From NCBI RefSeq assembly GCF_007748035.1, contig NZ_CP036278.1:2170001-2234000 (forward strand): a stretch of DNA of 64,000 nt, given 5' to 3'. The stretch's first letter is position 1. Each line of letters opens with the position of its first letter. Of this stretch, positions 55,054 to 64,000 are shown piece by piece. Source of the stretch: Aeoliella mucimassa (lineage in GTDB: Bacteria; Planctomycetota; Planctomycetia; Pirellulales; Lacipirellulaceae). The translations under genes were made by a program, and so were the position numbers. The notes beneath the pieces are model-generated. The model had not been told where the DNA came from. It saw only the letters and a list, made by a program, of their open reading frames with translations, and searched no databases.

Positions 55054-57336
55054 ATGTCAGAATCACATCCTAACTCCAAAGACTCGCGTCACCAATTGAC
55101 GACAACTCACGAAGAACTTGCCATTTCTCGACGGCGCAACATCACTCACGCCAGGCAGGGTTCAGGAAGCAAACAACCCACGCAAAGTGGAATTACCCCC
55201 CTGTTTGTCTGGCGAGTCTTTCGCAACTGGTGGAAATTCCTTGTTCCTTGCAGTCTACTTCTCGCTGTTGCGGCCGCAGCACTTGTACTTTGGTTGCATG
55301 TGCCGCAGTATGAAGCAAGAGCACTGATTAAGATCGAATCGAATATTCCCTACATAGCTTTCGACAGCAATAACAGCAATTCCAGGGATTCTGATCGTTA
55401 CGTCCAGACGCAGATCGAAACGATGAAAAGCCCGATTGTGTTAGGCCCGCTACTCAGTCGACCCAGTGTGTCAGAGATCGAGGAAATCAATTCCGAGTTC
55501 GATCCGCAGGCCTACATTCGCGAGCATTTAAGTGTTCGACAAGTGGGGAAGTCGGAACTCTACGAGGTTGCTTATACCAGCAGTTCCGCAGACGACGCGG
55601 CTACAGTAGCCAATTACGTTGTCGCTGAGTACATGACGGTTGAAAACGACGAGACCGATAAAAGAACTAATATGGTAATCAACACTTTGCGAGAGGAGCT
55701 GAAAGATCGCGAAGGTCACATCGAACAGCTACGAACTCGAGTAGTTGATCTTGCCAAAGATGTCACCGGTCGAGATCCGTTCGGACAGGGCGCAATTGTC
55801 GGTGTCACCGCTTTTTCTCCATCCACTAGTGTCTACCAAGAGCTCACTGAAACGGAAGTTTCACTCGAAGTAGCCAAGGCTGAACTACAAGCCCTAAAAA
55901 CGTCGGACATTATTTCGGCCGACAATGCGATCGCAACCGGTCACTTTGAGCTTGAGATTTCGAACCGTGCAGATGTGCGCCGCCTTGAAGACCAGATTCG
56001 AGATATTGAGCAGCAGATAACCGAAATCAAATCGAAACCAAGGCCACGCATTAGCGACACATGGGAGAAAGATCCAGATTATTTGCGAGTGAATGCCTTG
56101 TTGATTGAAACACGTCGCTCACTGACCGCATTGCGAGAGCATGCACGCACCGAACTCGCCCAGCAACAACTGGAGAGAAATAAACAAGAGTCAGAGCAAG
56201 CCATTCTTTCCAAGCAGCAGGAAATCACGACGCTGGCAAAGAAACTAGAATTGCTTGAAATCCGCCGACAAGAACACGTTGCAGAACTGGAAAAGGGTGG
56301 GGCTCGAAGTGCCGAGTTAGACATTGTGAAGTCCGAATTGGAACGGGAGCAGAACGTATTCGAATTGATTTCAGCCCGCAAGTTGGCACTGGAAACCGAA
56401 CGTGGTGCCCCCACCAGGGCATCGCTGATGCATACTGCATCGCCTCCGCGTCTTTCGATCGAGCCGATCCCCTTCAAACTTCTAGCCATTGCGTGCCTGT
56501 CCGCTTTGATCGCTCCGCTGGGCCTTGCAACGGTTCGGGAAGTCGTTGTCAAGCGAGTATGCAATGCGGATGAGTTGGCCAACGAAACGCAACTTCCTTT
56601 GCTAGGTGAAGTTGCTTGTCTACCCGTGCGCAAAGTCGGCACTCGACACCAACTCATGGCACCGAATCAACACGATTTACTCGTGTATACCGAATCGATC
56701 GATAGCCTCCGCACTACTTTAGCACTTACTGAGGGGGTAGGTGTCCGCGATTGCCACAAGACGGTAGCAGTTTGCAGTGGAGTAAGCGGGGAAGGAAAGA
56801 CCAACATTTCAACAGCGCTGGCAATGAGCATTGCGCATGCAAGCAAAATGCCAACACTGATCATAGATGCCGACTTGCGATCACCAGATGTATCCGAATA
56901 CCTGGACGTTCCCTCCGGTCCAGGATTGTCTGAAGTAATATCTGGATCGGTTCCGCTCAATGAAGCCATTTATCGCGTAGGGGATTCGCTCACCTTTGTT
57001 CTGCCTGCGGGATCTGAGCGAATCAATCCGCACCAAGTTGTGGAAGGTTCAGCTATTCCCGATTTATTAAGAAAGCTCGGCAAACGATTCTCCACAGTGA
57101 TTATCGACACGCCACCTGTGCTGTCGGCCAGTGAGGCATTGGTTTACGCCAAGGCATCCGACTTGGTCGTCTATTGCTCCTTGAGCGACGTCAGTCGTGC
57201 ACGTCAAGTACGATTAGCGACCGAGAAACTCGAAGCGACTGGTGCCCGTATTGCCGGAACTGTGCTCAGTGGCGTGTCCACGAAGAGCTACGTGTATGCC
57301 TATGGCAGGTACGCGTCTCTTCAAGGACAAGCGTAG
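55054..57336 (+). CDS. Polysaccharide chain-length regulator with tyrosine autokinase domain (Wzc/ExoP-like)
   Basis: 760 residues from the ATG at 55054; a GTG at 55021 is in frame. The first transmembrane helix (about 62-82) opens a Wzz domain, followed by a long coiled coil (about 190-440, periplasmic) and a second helix near 470-490. The cytoplasmic BY-kinase domain has Walker A SGVSGEGKTN (about 573-582), Walker A' LIIDADLRSP and Walker B VIIDTPP. The C-terminal tyrosine cluster is YVYAYGRY. Such proteins control export and length of exopolysaccharide through autophosphorylation cycles. It lies 99 bases after the exosortase gene. Confidence 0.93.
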   Translation: MSESHPNSKDSRHQLTTTHEELAISRRRNITHARQGSGSKQPTQSGITPLFVWRVFRNWWKFLVPCSLLLAVAAAALVLWLHVPQYEARALIKIESNIPYIAFDSNNSNSRDSDRYVQTQIETMKSPIVLGPLLSRPSVSEIEEINSEFDPQAYIREHLSVRQVGKSELYEVAYTSSSADDAATVANYVVAEYMTVENDETDKRTNMVINTLREELKDREGHIEQLRTRVVDLAKDVTGRDPFGQGAIVGVTAFSPSTSVYQELTETEVSLEVAKAELQALKTSDIISADNAIATGHFELEISNRADVRRLEDQIRDIEQQITEIKSKPRPRISDTWEKDPDYLRVNALLIETRRSLTALREHARTELAQQQLERNKQESEQAILSKQQEITTLAKKLELLEIRRQEHVAELEKGGARSAELDIVKSELEREQNVFELISARKLALETERGAPTRASLMHTASPPRLSIEPIPFKLLAIACLSALIAPLGLATVREVVVKRVCNADELANETQLPLLGEVACLPVRKVGTRHQLMAPNQHDLLVYTESIDSLRTTLALTEGVGVRDCHKTVAVCSGVSGEGKTNISTALAMSIAHASKMPTLIIDADLRSPDVSEYLDVPSGPGLSEVISGSVPLNEAIYRVGDSLTFVLPAGSERINPHQVVEGSAIPDLLRKLGKRFSTVIIDTPPVLSASEALVYAKASDLVVYCSLSDVSRARQVRLATEKLEATGARIAGTVLSGVSTKSYVYAYGRYASLQGQA

Positions 57337-57393
57337 CGTACCTGAAATACGTGCCGACTTTTCCAGCTTGACTATTAACAACAAATAGATGCA

Positions 57394-60300
57394 ATGAGTG
57401 CTATCTCAAAGTCAACTCGCATATACACTCACACGGCAGGCCGTACCAGCAAACGTCGTCATCATTATCAACTGAACGTTCGCTTGCTGTTAATCACCCT
57501 GGCCGTGCTTGTCTGCCTGTGTGCAGGTTGCTTCGTTTGGTACAAGATCCGCATTCAACAAGTCGCCGAAGCATTTCGTGAGCGGGCAGAGACACTTCAA
57601 GAAGAAGGCAAACCTAACGAAGCTGCATCGTATTACCAAAGATACCTACTCGCTAATCCTGGTAATACCGAAGCACTTCTCGGGTTGATAAAAGCCTATT
57701 CCGAGGGCCCGCAAAGTCCTGCTCGATTGCAACAGTTGAATCAGATGATTTATCGGGCCCTAGGCAGAGATCCTGAGCAAGTGGCACTTCGAATTCAACT
57801 CGCCGAGAATCTCTACAAACTAGGATCTTATGCCGAAGCCGAGCGGGAATCGCAGACAGTCTTGGAGAGCTCGCCAGACGACTTACAGGCAACAAAAGTA
57901 GTAGCACTGTCGCGAGCAGCAAGGTCAGACCTGGATCCAAATATCTCACCTCGCGATGCTTTGATAGCACTTCTAGAAGTGTGCGACCAACTGCCAGCCG
58001 ATCAAGACCTCATTCTTACCACAGCAATCACCATTCGCGACCACACAAACATTTCTCTACCTGACGTTTCAAGCAATGCCACTCTCGCTGATACATTGGT
58101 GGACCATCTTGTAGAGCTCACTCCTGATTCAGCGGAGGTGAGACTGGCTCGGTACAACTACCAACGTCGATTTTTTGCTGTGTCGAATGGAGAGGATCTA
58201 GATAAAGCTTTTGAAATAGAACCTGACAATCCAAATGTCCTCTACTACAGGGCAATTGCTCCGGAGTCGAGTTTAACGCAAGAGCAGCGAAAACAGTTGC
58301 TTGAAACAATGCTCGAACTCTCTCCCCAAGATCCACGTGGGTACATCGCATTAGCTGATGTACTCGGTTCTATGAATAGGCACACGGAAGCTATCGAACT
58401 ACTGACCCAAGCCTGGGACATTACCGGTGCGTCGCTGCAGATTGGACCACAGCTATTGCATTTCTACCTTCAACAGGAGAACTTCGCAGCAGCTGAAGCG
58501 ATACTCGCTCGAATCAATGATGAGAGCCCAGTGCAACTCGCACAAATGAACTCGCAGATGCGAGAACGTATTGAATCGCACTTGAGTCTACTGTCCGCTC
58601 GACTGGCTATTGGCAAGGGGGAAACCGAAACAGCGGTAGCTGAGCTTCAGAAACTTGCATTAAACCCCAAGCTGAAGCAAGCCGGTGCAGAAGGAGCTTT
58701 ATGGGCAGAGGCCACCGAGCTACTGGCTCGCATTTACTCCAGCACAGGTCAACTTGATATAGCCAGCGAATACTGGGAACAACTCGCCGAGAGGTATCCG
58801 CAAAACGTGGAATTGGTGAAGTCGACAGCAGCAGTCTATCTTCAAACCGGCAGCCCAGAAAAAGCTGTCACGCTCATCGGACAGCTTAATTCCCCATCTG
58901 ATAAAGACATCAATCTGTATCTGCTCTTGCTAAAAGCACACCTGCAGATTCAATCAGGCAGGGATCCACAAACGCGCAACTGGGCCGAGTTCGAAAAGGT
59001 TCTGGAAGAGTCTAAGGCACTTAAAGATTCGACGCCCGAACTATCTCTCATCGAGACCCAGTATTTGTCGACCACCGATGATAAGGCTGCGGCGGTAGCT
59101 ACCCTTCGTTTTGCTGAGCAGGAGCACACGGACTCTTCTGTATTCTGGCGTGCTGCAACACTCCTGTACCTAGATCTGCAGGAGGAAACCGATGCAGATC
59201 GTGCCTGCAAGCAGTTTTGTAACCTCGAAACGGAACCAAAGGAACGAGCTAAGCTTCAGGCGATTCTGCAAGCACGCAGCGGTGACTTTGACGCAGCTAA
59301 CAAGACACTCGCAGCAGCCATGGCGAACGCTTCATCCAAAGAACAAACAGAGCTGCTGCGAATGAGAGCCGATCTTTTATCACAGGCCGGACATATCGAC
59401 ACCGCTTTCCAACTAGTCAAAGATCAACTAACCCAAAACAATCAAGATACCGAACTACTAACAATCGGAATCGATCTTGCTCTCGCCCAAAACGATCTAG
59501 CCACTGCAGTATCGTGGGAAACCACACTTCTCCAGCTCACACACAATAGTCTCACAGCCAGGTACCAAAAAGCCAAACGCTTGCTTCAAGCCTACGAGCA
59601 ACTATCAGATCAACAACACAAAGAGCTAGATAGTATCGTAAATGCGATTGGATTCGAACGTCCCCGCTGGTACCCCGGAGTCAGCCTCAGTGGCCAACTC
59701 CACCTCGCCAAAGACGATCGACGCAGAGCTTTGCTTGATTTTCAACGCGCGGTTGATTTAGGCGACCGTCGTATTGGAACGTTGCAGCAAGTGATTTCGC
59801 TACTCTATGAATCGGGGCGGCTAGACGACGCAGAACAATACCTTACGCTCCTGCTAGCGGGAAGCACTCTCACTGGGATGAATGATTCAATGTCGGCAGA
59901 ACTTGCCTTTCGCTTGGGACGAGGAGCTGCTGCGGTGGAAATGGCCAGAGAGAGCGTGGCCCTCTCTCCACAGGATCCGGTGAAAAGAGTGTTTCTAGCA
60001 GGCACACTCAATCGATTTGGTCAGTCCGACGAAGCGGTTACCGTATTACAACAAGCCACAATTGACTTCCCTGGCGACAATCGCGTCTGGGTTGCCTTAT
60101 TTAATGCCTACTTCCGTTCAGGGAAGGTGGATGTGGCTCGCGAGGCGCTCGACTCTTTGGTATCGGGGCAGGTATTGCCTAAAGAGCAGCGTCACTACGT
60201 AGCGGCACAAGGTTACCGAATCATTGGAGATCTCGCTCAGGCAGAAGCTCAGTTTCGCGAAGCGATAACGTTAGCTCCGTCCAACACTGACATACGGCTC

Positions 60301-61845
60301 CAATATGCCGCTCTTCTTTCTCCAATCAACCCCGCAGCGGCCAAACAGCAGTACGAAAAGGTACTTGAGACAGATTCATCGAATTCCGATGCCAAGCGAC
60401 AGCTCGCAATATTACTCGCCTCCACCGGTGTCGACGAAGATTGGGAACGAGCGAGCACATTACTCTCTACTTCCGGCACCGCCATGGTTGGCGGAGCAGA
60501 GATCAATGATCGCTTGCGGGCATTATTGCTTTCCCAGCGTGGTCGCACGCGTGACGAGAAGATAGCGAACTGCCAACTCGCTCAAGAGATGATTGAGCTA
60601 CTCATCCAACGTGGATCTCGACGTCAGAATCTTGTAAACCGTTCGATTCTTGCCCGCATTCTTGAGCGACACGCTTCACTGAGCGGCGACGAACAATCGC
60701 TGATTGCTGCTGGAGAACAACTTCGTCAAACAGTCGAGGAGAAGCCCCCATCCGTAAGTCGGTATATTACCTATATCGAGTTTCTGCTTCGAAATAGCAG
60801 CACCGACAATACCGGAGATAACGCCGAACCCGACACTTTAGTCCAGCGGCGTCCAGACTACATCGACGAGGCGGACACTCGCATCCAGGAACTTAGTCAA
60901 CTCCAGGTGGGCTCTGATGAGCGAACCGAGACACTTGTTACGGCCTTGCGAGCACGCTTGCTTGTTGTGAAAGGCGAGACCGACAAAGCAAGAGACCACG
61001 TTAGAAACTATATCTCTAACAAATCCATCGATACACTCCCTGCCGAACAACAAGCACAACAGTTCCTCTTATTCGGGAGATTGTATAGTGCTTTGGAAAT
61101 GCCAGACGAAGCTGAAGTGTGGTATCGTCGCTTGATGGATTCCGCACCAGACGCTTACGTCTTAGTTATTCAGTCCCTCATCGAACAAGGCAAACGCGAC
61201 GAAGCCGCTCAACTTGGCCTGCAAGTCGCCGATGGAAAGCCTAATGCAACCGTAGCAAAGATCCTCGCCAGCTTGCTTACGTCCACCGACACCACCAGCT
61301 TTCGCGACCCCAAAGCCGAAGAAGCCGTGAATGCAGCACTTGCCGAACATCAAGACGATGTCGAACTTCTGCAGGCAGATGCTGTTATGCGGGCCAGTCG
61401 TGGTGACTACGAGGCTGCACTCCAGAACTTCCGCCAAATCCTTGAAATCAATCCGAACGATGCACTCACACTCAACAACCTTGCAACGCTGCTGGCCGAG
61501 CGCCCGAACGAACGGGCTGAAGCATTACGACGAATTGATCAAGCGATTCAAATCGCTGGCCGAGACCCCGTGCTGCTAGATACCAAAGGCACCATTCATT
61601 ACAAGCTGGGGGATGCCCAGTCGTCCATAGCTTGTCTTGAAGAAGCCACTTCGGGCGGGGCAACAGATGCTCGATACTACCTACACCTTGCTGCAGCTTA
61701 TCAGTTGGGGAAGAGAATCGACGACGCCAAGCAAGTGCTCCAAGAAGCTCGAGACTATGGAATCGAACAATTTGTGCTTACCGAAGACGACAAGAAGATG
61801 CTAACTGCATTGGAAGAAACGTCTGAAGTTACGGGGGAGCAGTAA
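57394..61845 (+). CDS. Very large membrane-anchored TPR protein of the exosortase/EPS locus
   Basis: 1483 residues. One transmembrane helix lies at about 30-51 (LLLITLAVLVCLCAGCFVWY), with a basic 28-residue cytoplasmic head. The rest is almost wholly alpha-helical TPR-like repeats, for example AETLQEEGKPNEAASYYQRYLLANPGN, LYKLGSYAEAERESQTVLESSPDD, AQAEAQFREAITLAPSN and ALQNFRQILEINPNDALTLNNLA in outline. The layout resembles PrsT-type TPR proteins of PEP-CTERM/EPS clusters, though longer than the usual ~900 residues. It probably scaffolds polymer synthesis and export in the periplasm. It is separated by three bases from the EpsI-like gene. Confidence 0.88.
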   Translation: MSAISKSTRIYTHTAGRTSKRRHHYQLNVRLLLITLAVLVCLCAGCFVWYKIRIQQVAEAFRERAETLQEEGKPNEAASYYQRYLLANPGNTEALLGLIKAYSEGPQSPARLQQLNQMIYRALGRDPEQVALRIQLAENLYKLGSYAEAERESQTVLESSPDDLQATKVVALSRAARSDLDPNISPRDALIALLEVCDQLPADQDLILTTAITIRDHTNISLPDVSSNATLADTLVDHLVELTPDSAEVRLARYNYQRRFFAVSNGEDLDKAFEIEPDNPNVLYYRAIAPESSLTQEQRKQLLETMLELSPQDPRGYIALADVLGSMNRHTEAIELLTQAWDITGASLQIGPQLLHFYLQQENFAAAEAILARINDESPVQLAQMNSQMRERIESHLSLLSARLAIGKGETETAVAELQKLALNPKLKQAGAEGALWAEATELLARIYSSTGQLDIASEYWEQLAERYPQNVELVKSTAAVYLQTGSPEKAVTLIGQLNSPSDKDINLYLLLLKAHLQIQSGRDPQTRNWAEFEKVLEESKALKDSTPELSLIETQYLSTTDDKAAAVATLRFAEQEHTDSSVFWRAATLLYLDLQEETDADRACKQFCNLETEPKERAKLQAILQARSGDFDAANKTLAAAMANASSKEQTELLRMRADLLSQAGHIDTAFQLVKDQLTQNNQDTELLTIGIDLALAQNDLATAVSWETTLLQLTHNSLTARYQKAKRLLQAYEQLSDQQHKELDSIVNAIGFERPRWYPGVSLSGQLHLAKDDRRRALLDFQRAVDLGDRRIGTLQQVISLLYESGRLDDAEQYLTLLLAGSTLTGMNDSMSAELAFRLGRGAAAVEMARESVALSPQDPVKRVFLAGTLNRFGQSDEAVTVLQQATIDFPGDNRVWVALFNAYFRSGKVDVAREALDSLVSGQVLPKEQRHYVAAQGYRIIGDLAQAEAQFREAITLAPSNTDIRLQYAALLSPINPAAAKQQYEKVLETDSSNSDAKRQLAILLASTGVDEDWERASTLLSTSGTAMVGGAEINDRLRALLLSQRGRTRDEKIANCQLAQEMIELLIQRGSRRQNLVNRSILARILERHASLSGDEQSLIAAGEQLRQTVEEKPPSVSRYITYIEFLLRNSSTDNTGDNAEPDTLVQRRPDYIDEADTRIQELSQLQVGSDERTETLVTALRARLLVVKGETDKARDHVRNYISNKSIDTLPAEQQAQQFLLFGRLYSALEMPDEAEVWYRRLMDSAPDAYVLVIQSLIEQGKRDEAAQLGLQVADGKPNATVAKILASLLTSTDTTSFRDPKAEEAVNAALAEHQDDVELLQADAVMRASRGDYEAALQNFRQILEINPNDALTLNNLATLLAERPNERAEALRRIDQAIQIAGRDPVLLDTKGTIHYKLGDAQSSIACLEEATSGGATDARYYLHLAAAYQLGKRIDDAKQVLQEARDYGIEQFVLTEDDKKMLTALEETSEVTGEQ

Positions 61846-61848
61846 ATC

Positions 61849-62535
61849 ATGCCTAATACTCAACCGGGGCAAAACATGATGCTGCGTTGGGGAGCCCTAG
61901 CCTTGGCAGTGTTACTACTATTGAGTGGAGGAGTCATCTACGGAGGCTATTCGCATCGATGGGGCCCGGGACCTGACTTAGAAGCCGCTGCGAATCAGTT
62001 GGCCACGATGCCAGAAACCGTGGGTGATTGGATATTGGTAGAAGAGACACCTCTACCAACTTACGCGACGGATATGCTTCAATGCGCAGGGCACATCAAT
62101 CGCAAATATGTCAACAAAACAGACGGAAGCGAAATAGCAGTAGCGATTACAGTGGGACCTCCTGGTCCTATCGCAGTTCACACACCCGAAATCTGTTTTT
62201 CAAGTCGCGCCTACGAGATTCAGGCTCCTCGAAAGGTTGTAACAATCGACAGCGGTGGCGTAATTCAAGATCGCTTCTGGCAAGTCGATTTCACCACCCG
62301 CAATTTGATGGCGAGCGGGCTTCGGGTAATGTATGCGTGGAGTGATGGGGAGGCCTGGAAAGCTTCTGAATCTCCTCGTTTCGACTTTGCAGCTTCCTCG
62401 ATGCTTTACAAGCTTCAGATTGCCTCATCAGTTTCTCCTACATCGACCCAGGTCGATGAAGGTCCTGCAACCGACTTTTTGCGACAACTGGTCCGCTCGA
62501 ACTGGGACCTTTATCAGCAATCATCTGCACACTAA
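61849..62535 (+). CDS. EpsI-type exosortase-associated protein
   Basis: 228 residues, with GGGGGAG nine bases before the ATG, which lies three bases after the TPR stop. One N-terminal transmembrane helix (about 14-33) is followed by a periplasmic domain. The EpsI hallmark HTPEICF appears at about 111-117, with MPETVGDWILVEETPL before it and FWQVDFTTRNLMASGLRVMYAW after it. EpsI domains are found fused to or next to exosortases in EPS clusters. Their function is unsettled. Confidence 0.9.
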   Translation: MPNTQPGQNMMLRWGALALAVLLLLSGGVIYGGYSHRWGPGPDLEAAANQLATMPETVGDWILVEETPLPTYATDMLQCAGHINRKYVNKTDGSEIAVAITVGPPGPIAVHTPEICFSSRAYEIQAPRKVVTIDSGGVIQDRFWQVDFTTRNLMASGLRVMYAWSDGEAWKASESPRFDFAASSMLYKLQIASSVSPTSTQVDEGPATDFLRQLVRSNWDLYQQSSAH

Positions 62536-62644
62536 TCAGTTTCTTGATAACTGATCTCACAGATAACACTCACACGACAGCTACTCCTAGTTGGTATGGG
62601 GGGAGAGTAGTCGCGTTTATCGCATTGGGAGGTGCCAGAGCGTT

Positions 62645-63547
62645 ATGAGTACGATCATTCAAGCCGTCGTCAATGATTCGATTAGCGAATTCTCCGGATA
62701 CTTTGATAGCAAAGCCATCGCATGCCAAGTATTGAGCGGAGTGTTGTTGATTCTGTTTGGTCCCTTAATGCTCCTGTGTATGGGGCTGGTGCTACTGACA
62801 TCACGTGGACCAGCGATGTACAGCCAGGTCCGTGTAGGCAAACACGGCAAGCTATTCAAGGTCCATAAGATTCGCACGATGTACGTTGATGCGGAAAAAC
62901 TATCTGGCCCTCAACTTTGTGCAAAAAGGGATGCACGAGTCACTCCAGTAGGAGGTTGGCTTCGTTTCCTCCACCTTGATGAACTACCTCAATTATTCAA
63001 TGTTCTCCATGGTGAGATGTGCCTCATTGGCCCAAGACCGGAGCGTCCCGAAATCATCGAGAAGAATTACCTTCGAGAGATTGTACCTGGTTTCGACAAC
63101 CGAACTTCGGTGCTGCCTGGTGTCACTGGACTTGCTCAAATCAATTTGCCAGCAGACCAGTCCGCAAAATGTGTCATCCCCAAAGTGGCATTGGACCTCG
63201 AATACATTAGGACGGCAAGCTTAGGGCTTGATCTACGCATCCTACTTTGTACTGCTTGTCGCATGCTCGGGGTGCGGCATGGTATTGCCGTGAAGCTCTT
63301 GCGACTCGACCGCCACATCGACTGGAACAGCGTTGACGAAGTGTGGGATAACCAGCCAGCTCACCTAACCAGGGCAATGGCACGCAAAGAACCCCAAGAT
63401 TGTTGTGCGGAAAGTAAACACTCCACTGCACGCAAGAAGACAGCCTGCTTGGTACACTCCGATGCAGTAATGACTACACAATTGGTAGGGGAATGCGAAT
63501 GCCATTCGATTGATGAAGATCACACGTTGCCCCACAAACCTCGTTAG
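62645..63547 (+). CDS. Initiating sugar-1-phosphate transferase (undecaprenyl-phosphate type)
   Basis: 300 residues from the ATG at 62645; the open frame extends 18 codons upstream. One hydrophobic segment (about 33-55) is followed by the bacterial sugar-transferase core: GPAMYSQVRVGKHGKLFKVHKIRTM, then LDELPQLFNVLHGEMCLIGP and RPERPEI, with PGVTGLAQIN later. The protein lacks the usual four-helix N-terminal domain, so it is the short PglC-like form. The last ~80 residues are a polar, Cys/His-containing tail not seen in most relatives. It should place the first sugar on the lipid carrier for the exopolysaccharide. Confidence 0.9.
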   Translation: MSTIIQAVVNDSISEFSGYFDSKAIACQVLSGVLLILFGPLMLLCMGLVLLTSRGPAMYSQVRVGKHGKLFKVHKIRTMYVDAEKLSGPQLCAKRDARVTPVGGWLRFLHLDELPQLFNVLHGEMCLIGPRPERPEIIEKNYLREIVPGFDNRTSVLPGVTGLAQINLPADQSAKCVIPKVALDLEYIRTASLGLDLRILLCTACRMLGVRHGIAVKLLRLDRHIDWNSVDEVWDNQPAHLTRAMARKEPQDCCAESKHSTARKKTACLVHSDAVMTTQLVGECECHSIDEDHTLPHKPR

Positions 63548-63640
63548 ACACTCCAGATAAAGCAGTAGCAGTGTTGCACCGACTGCCTCGACAGCGATGC
63601 ACCCCCTTCCATTCTCCCAATTCGACGACTTTAAGTGCGC

Positions 63641-64000
63641 ATGCAACATGCATTAACAATTGACGTCGAAGACTACTTTCAGGTCTCCAACTTCGAACCG
63701 TATATTCCGAAGACCGATTGGGACAATTATCCACTGCGTGTGGAGAAGAGCACTGAACGAGTGCTCGAAATTCTCGCCAGCAAGTCAATCACTGCGACAT
63801 TCTATATTGTGGGATATATTGCAGAGCGATGCCCCGCTTTAGTTAGGCGAATCAGCGATCAGGGACACCAGGTCGCCTCGCACAGTTACTGGCACCGACG
63901 TGTTTCATCCCTTACGCGACAAGAGTTCCGTGATGACCTCCGTCGCTCTCGACAGGTGTTGGAAGATACAATCGGAATGAAGGTGACTGCCTTTCGCGCA
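63641..64000 (+). CDS. Polysaccharide deacetylase of the exosortase/EPS type, partial
   Basis: Starts at the ATG at 63641 and is cut by the window end after 120 codons. The opening MQHALTIDVEDYFQVSNFEP is characteristic of the polysaccharide deacetylases found in PEP-CTERM/exosortase clusters. TATFYIVGYIAERCP and GHQVASHSYWHRRV supply the NodB-fold metal-binding DxD/HxxxH pattern (Asp in TIDVED, His in ASHSYWH). It probably removes acetyl groups from the exopolysaccharide. Its remaining part lies beyond the window. Confidence 0.9.
   Translation, partial: MQHALTIDVEDYFQVSNFEPYIPKTDWDNYPLRVEKSTERVLEILASKSITATFYIVGYIAERCPALVRRISDQGHQVASHSYWHRRVSSLTRQEFRDDLRRSRQVLEDTIGMKVTAFRA

Overview
The window looks like chromosome of a planctomycete, most likely of the Pirellulales (inference). 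The signs are PEP-CTERM proteins with an exosortase, a formylglycine sulfatase, an alpha-L-fucosidase, a Kdo transferase (so lipid A-type LPS), a coproheme decarboxylase (HemQ), Hanks-type kinases, small proteins opening with a FSL-type membrane anchor, and a greatly enlarged SecA. Coding density is high on both strands. About 46-64 kb looks visibly less GC-rich than the first 45 kb.

Layout. 0-10 kb: a small secreted protein, the Prc/Tsp periplasmic protease, a PhnP-like metallo-hydrolase, SecA (1226 aa) and WaaA. 10-12.4 kb: non-coding dispersed repeats and the first copy of an IS5-family (IS903-like) element. 12.4-16.2 kb: a rhomboid-like membrane protein with a zinc ribbon, an ABC-2 exporter pair and a beta-ureidopropionase-like amidase. 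16-31 kb: fucosidase, isopropylmalate-dehydrogenase-like enzyme, Ser/Thr kinase, adenine deaminase, a Cys-rich outer-membrane protein, lipoprotein hydrolase, zinc-finger protein, cytosine-deaminase-like enzyme, a CheC-like phosphatase with a PAS histidine kinase, and a sulfotransferase/aminotransferase pair. 31-34 kb: upp-nupC-hpt salvage cluster. 34-46 kb: secreted EEP phosphatase, PEP-CTERM haem peroxidase, HemQ, OprP-type porin, PEP-CTERM repeat protein, MarC, methyltransferase, MFS and sulfatase. 46-53.5 kb: an insertion-sequence graveyard. An IS3 element splits a leucine-rich-repeat gene, an IS4 element sits in a palindrome, and the second IS903-like copy has removed the front of a NusG/RfaH-like gene. 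53.5-64 kb: an exopolysaccharide/exosortase operon (exosortase, BY-kinase chain-length regulator, 1483-aa TPR protein, EpsI-type protein, initiating sugar transferase, polysaccharide deacetylase cut by the window end).

Functional threads. Nucleobase and nucleoside recovery is spread over several loci (ade, cytosine-deaminase-like, upp, nupC, hpt, ureidopropionase-like). Surface biology links the exosortase operon to two PEP-CTERM proteins upstream in the window. The most unusual observations are the SecA architecture (an inserted small beta-barrel-like module in NBD2 and a fourfold repeat in the helical-wing region), the decapitated antiterminator at the head of the EPS locus, a fold-back inverted repeat covering the IS4 transposase start, and a repeated non-coding element with a compensatory base change between copies. 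No tRNA, rRNA or CRISPR array was recognised.
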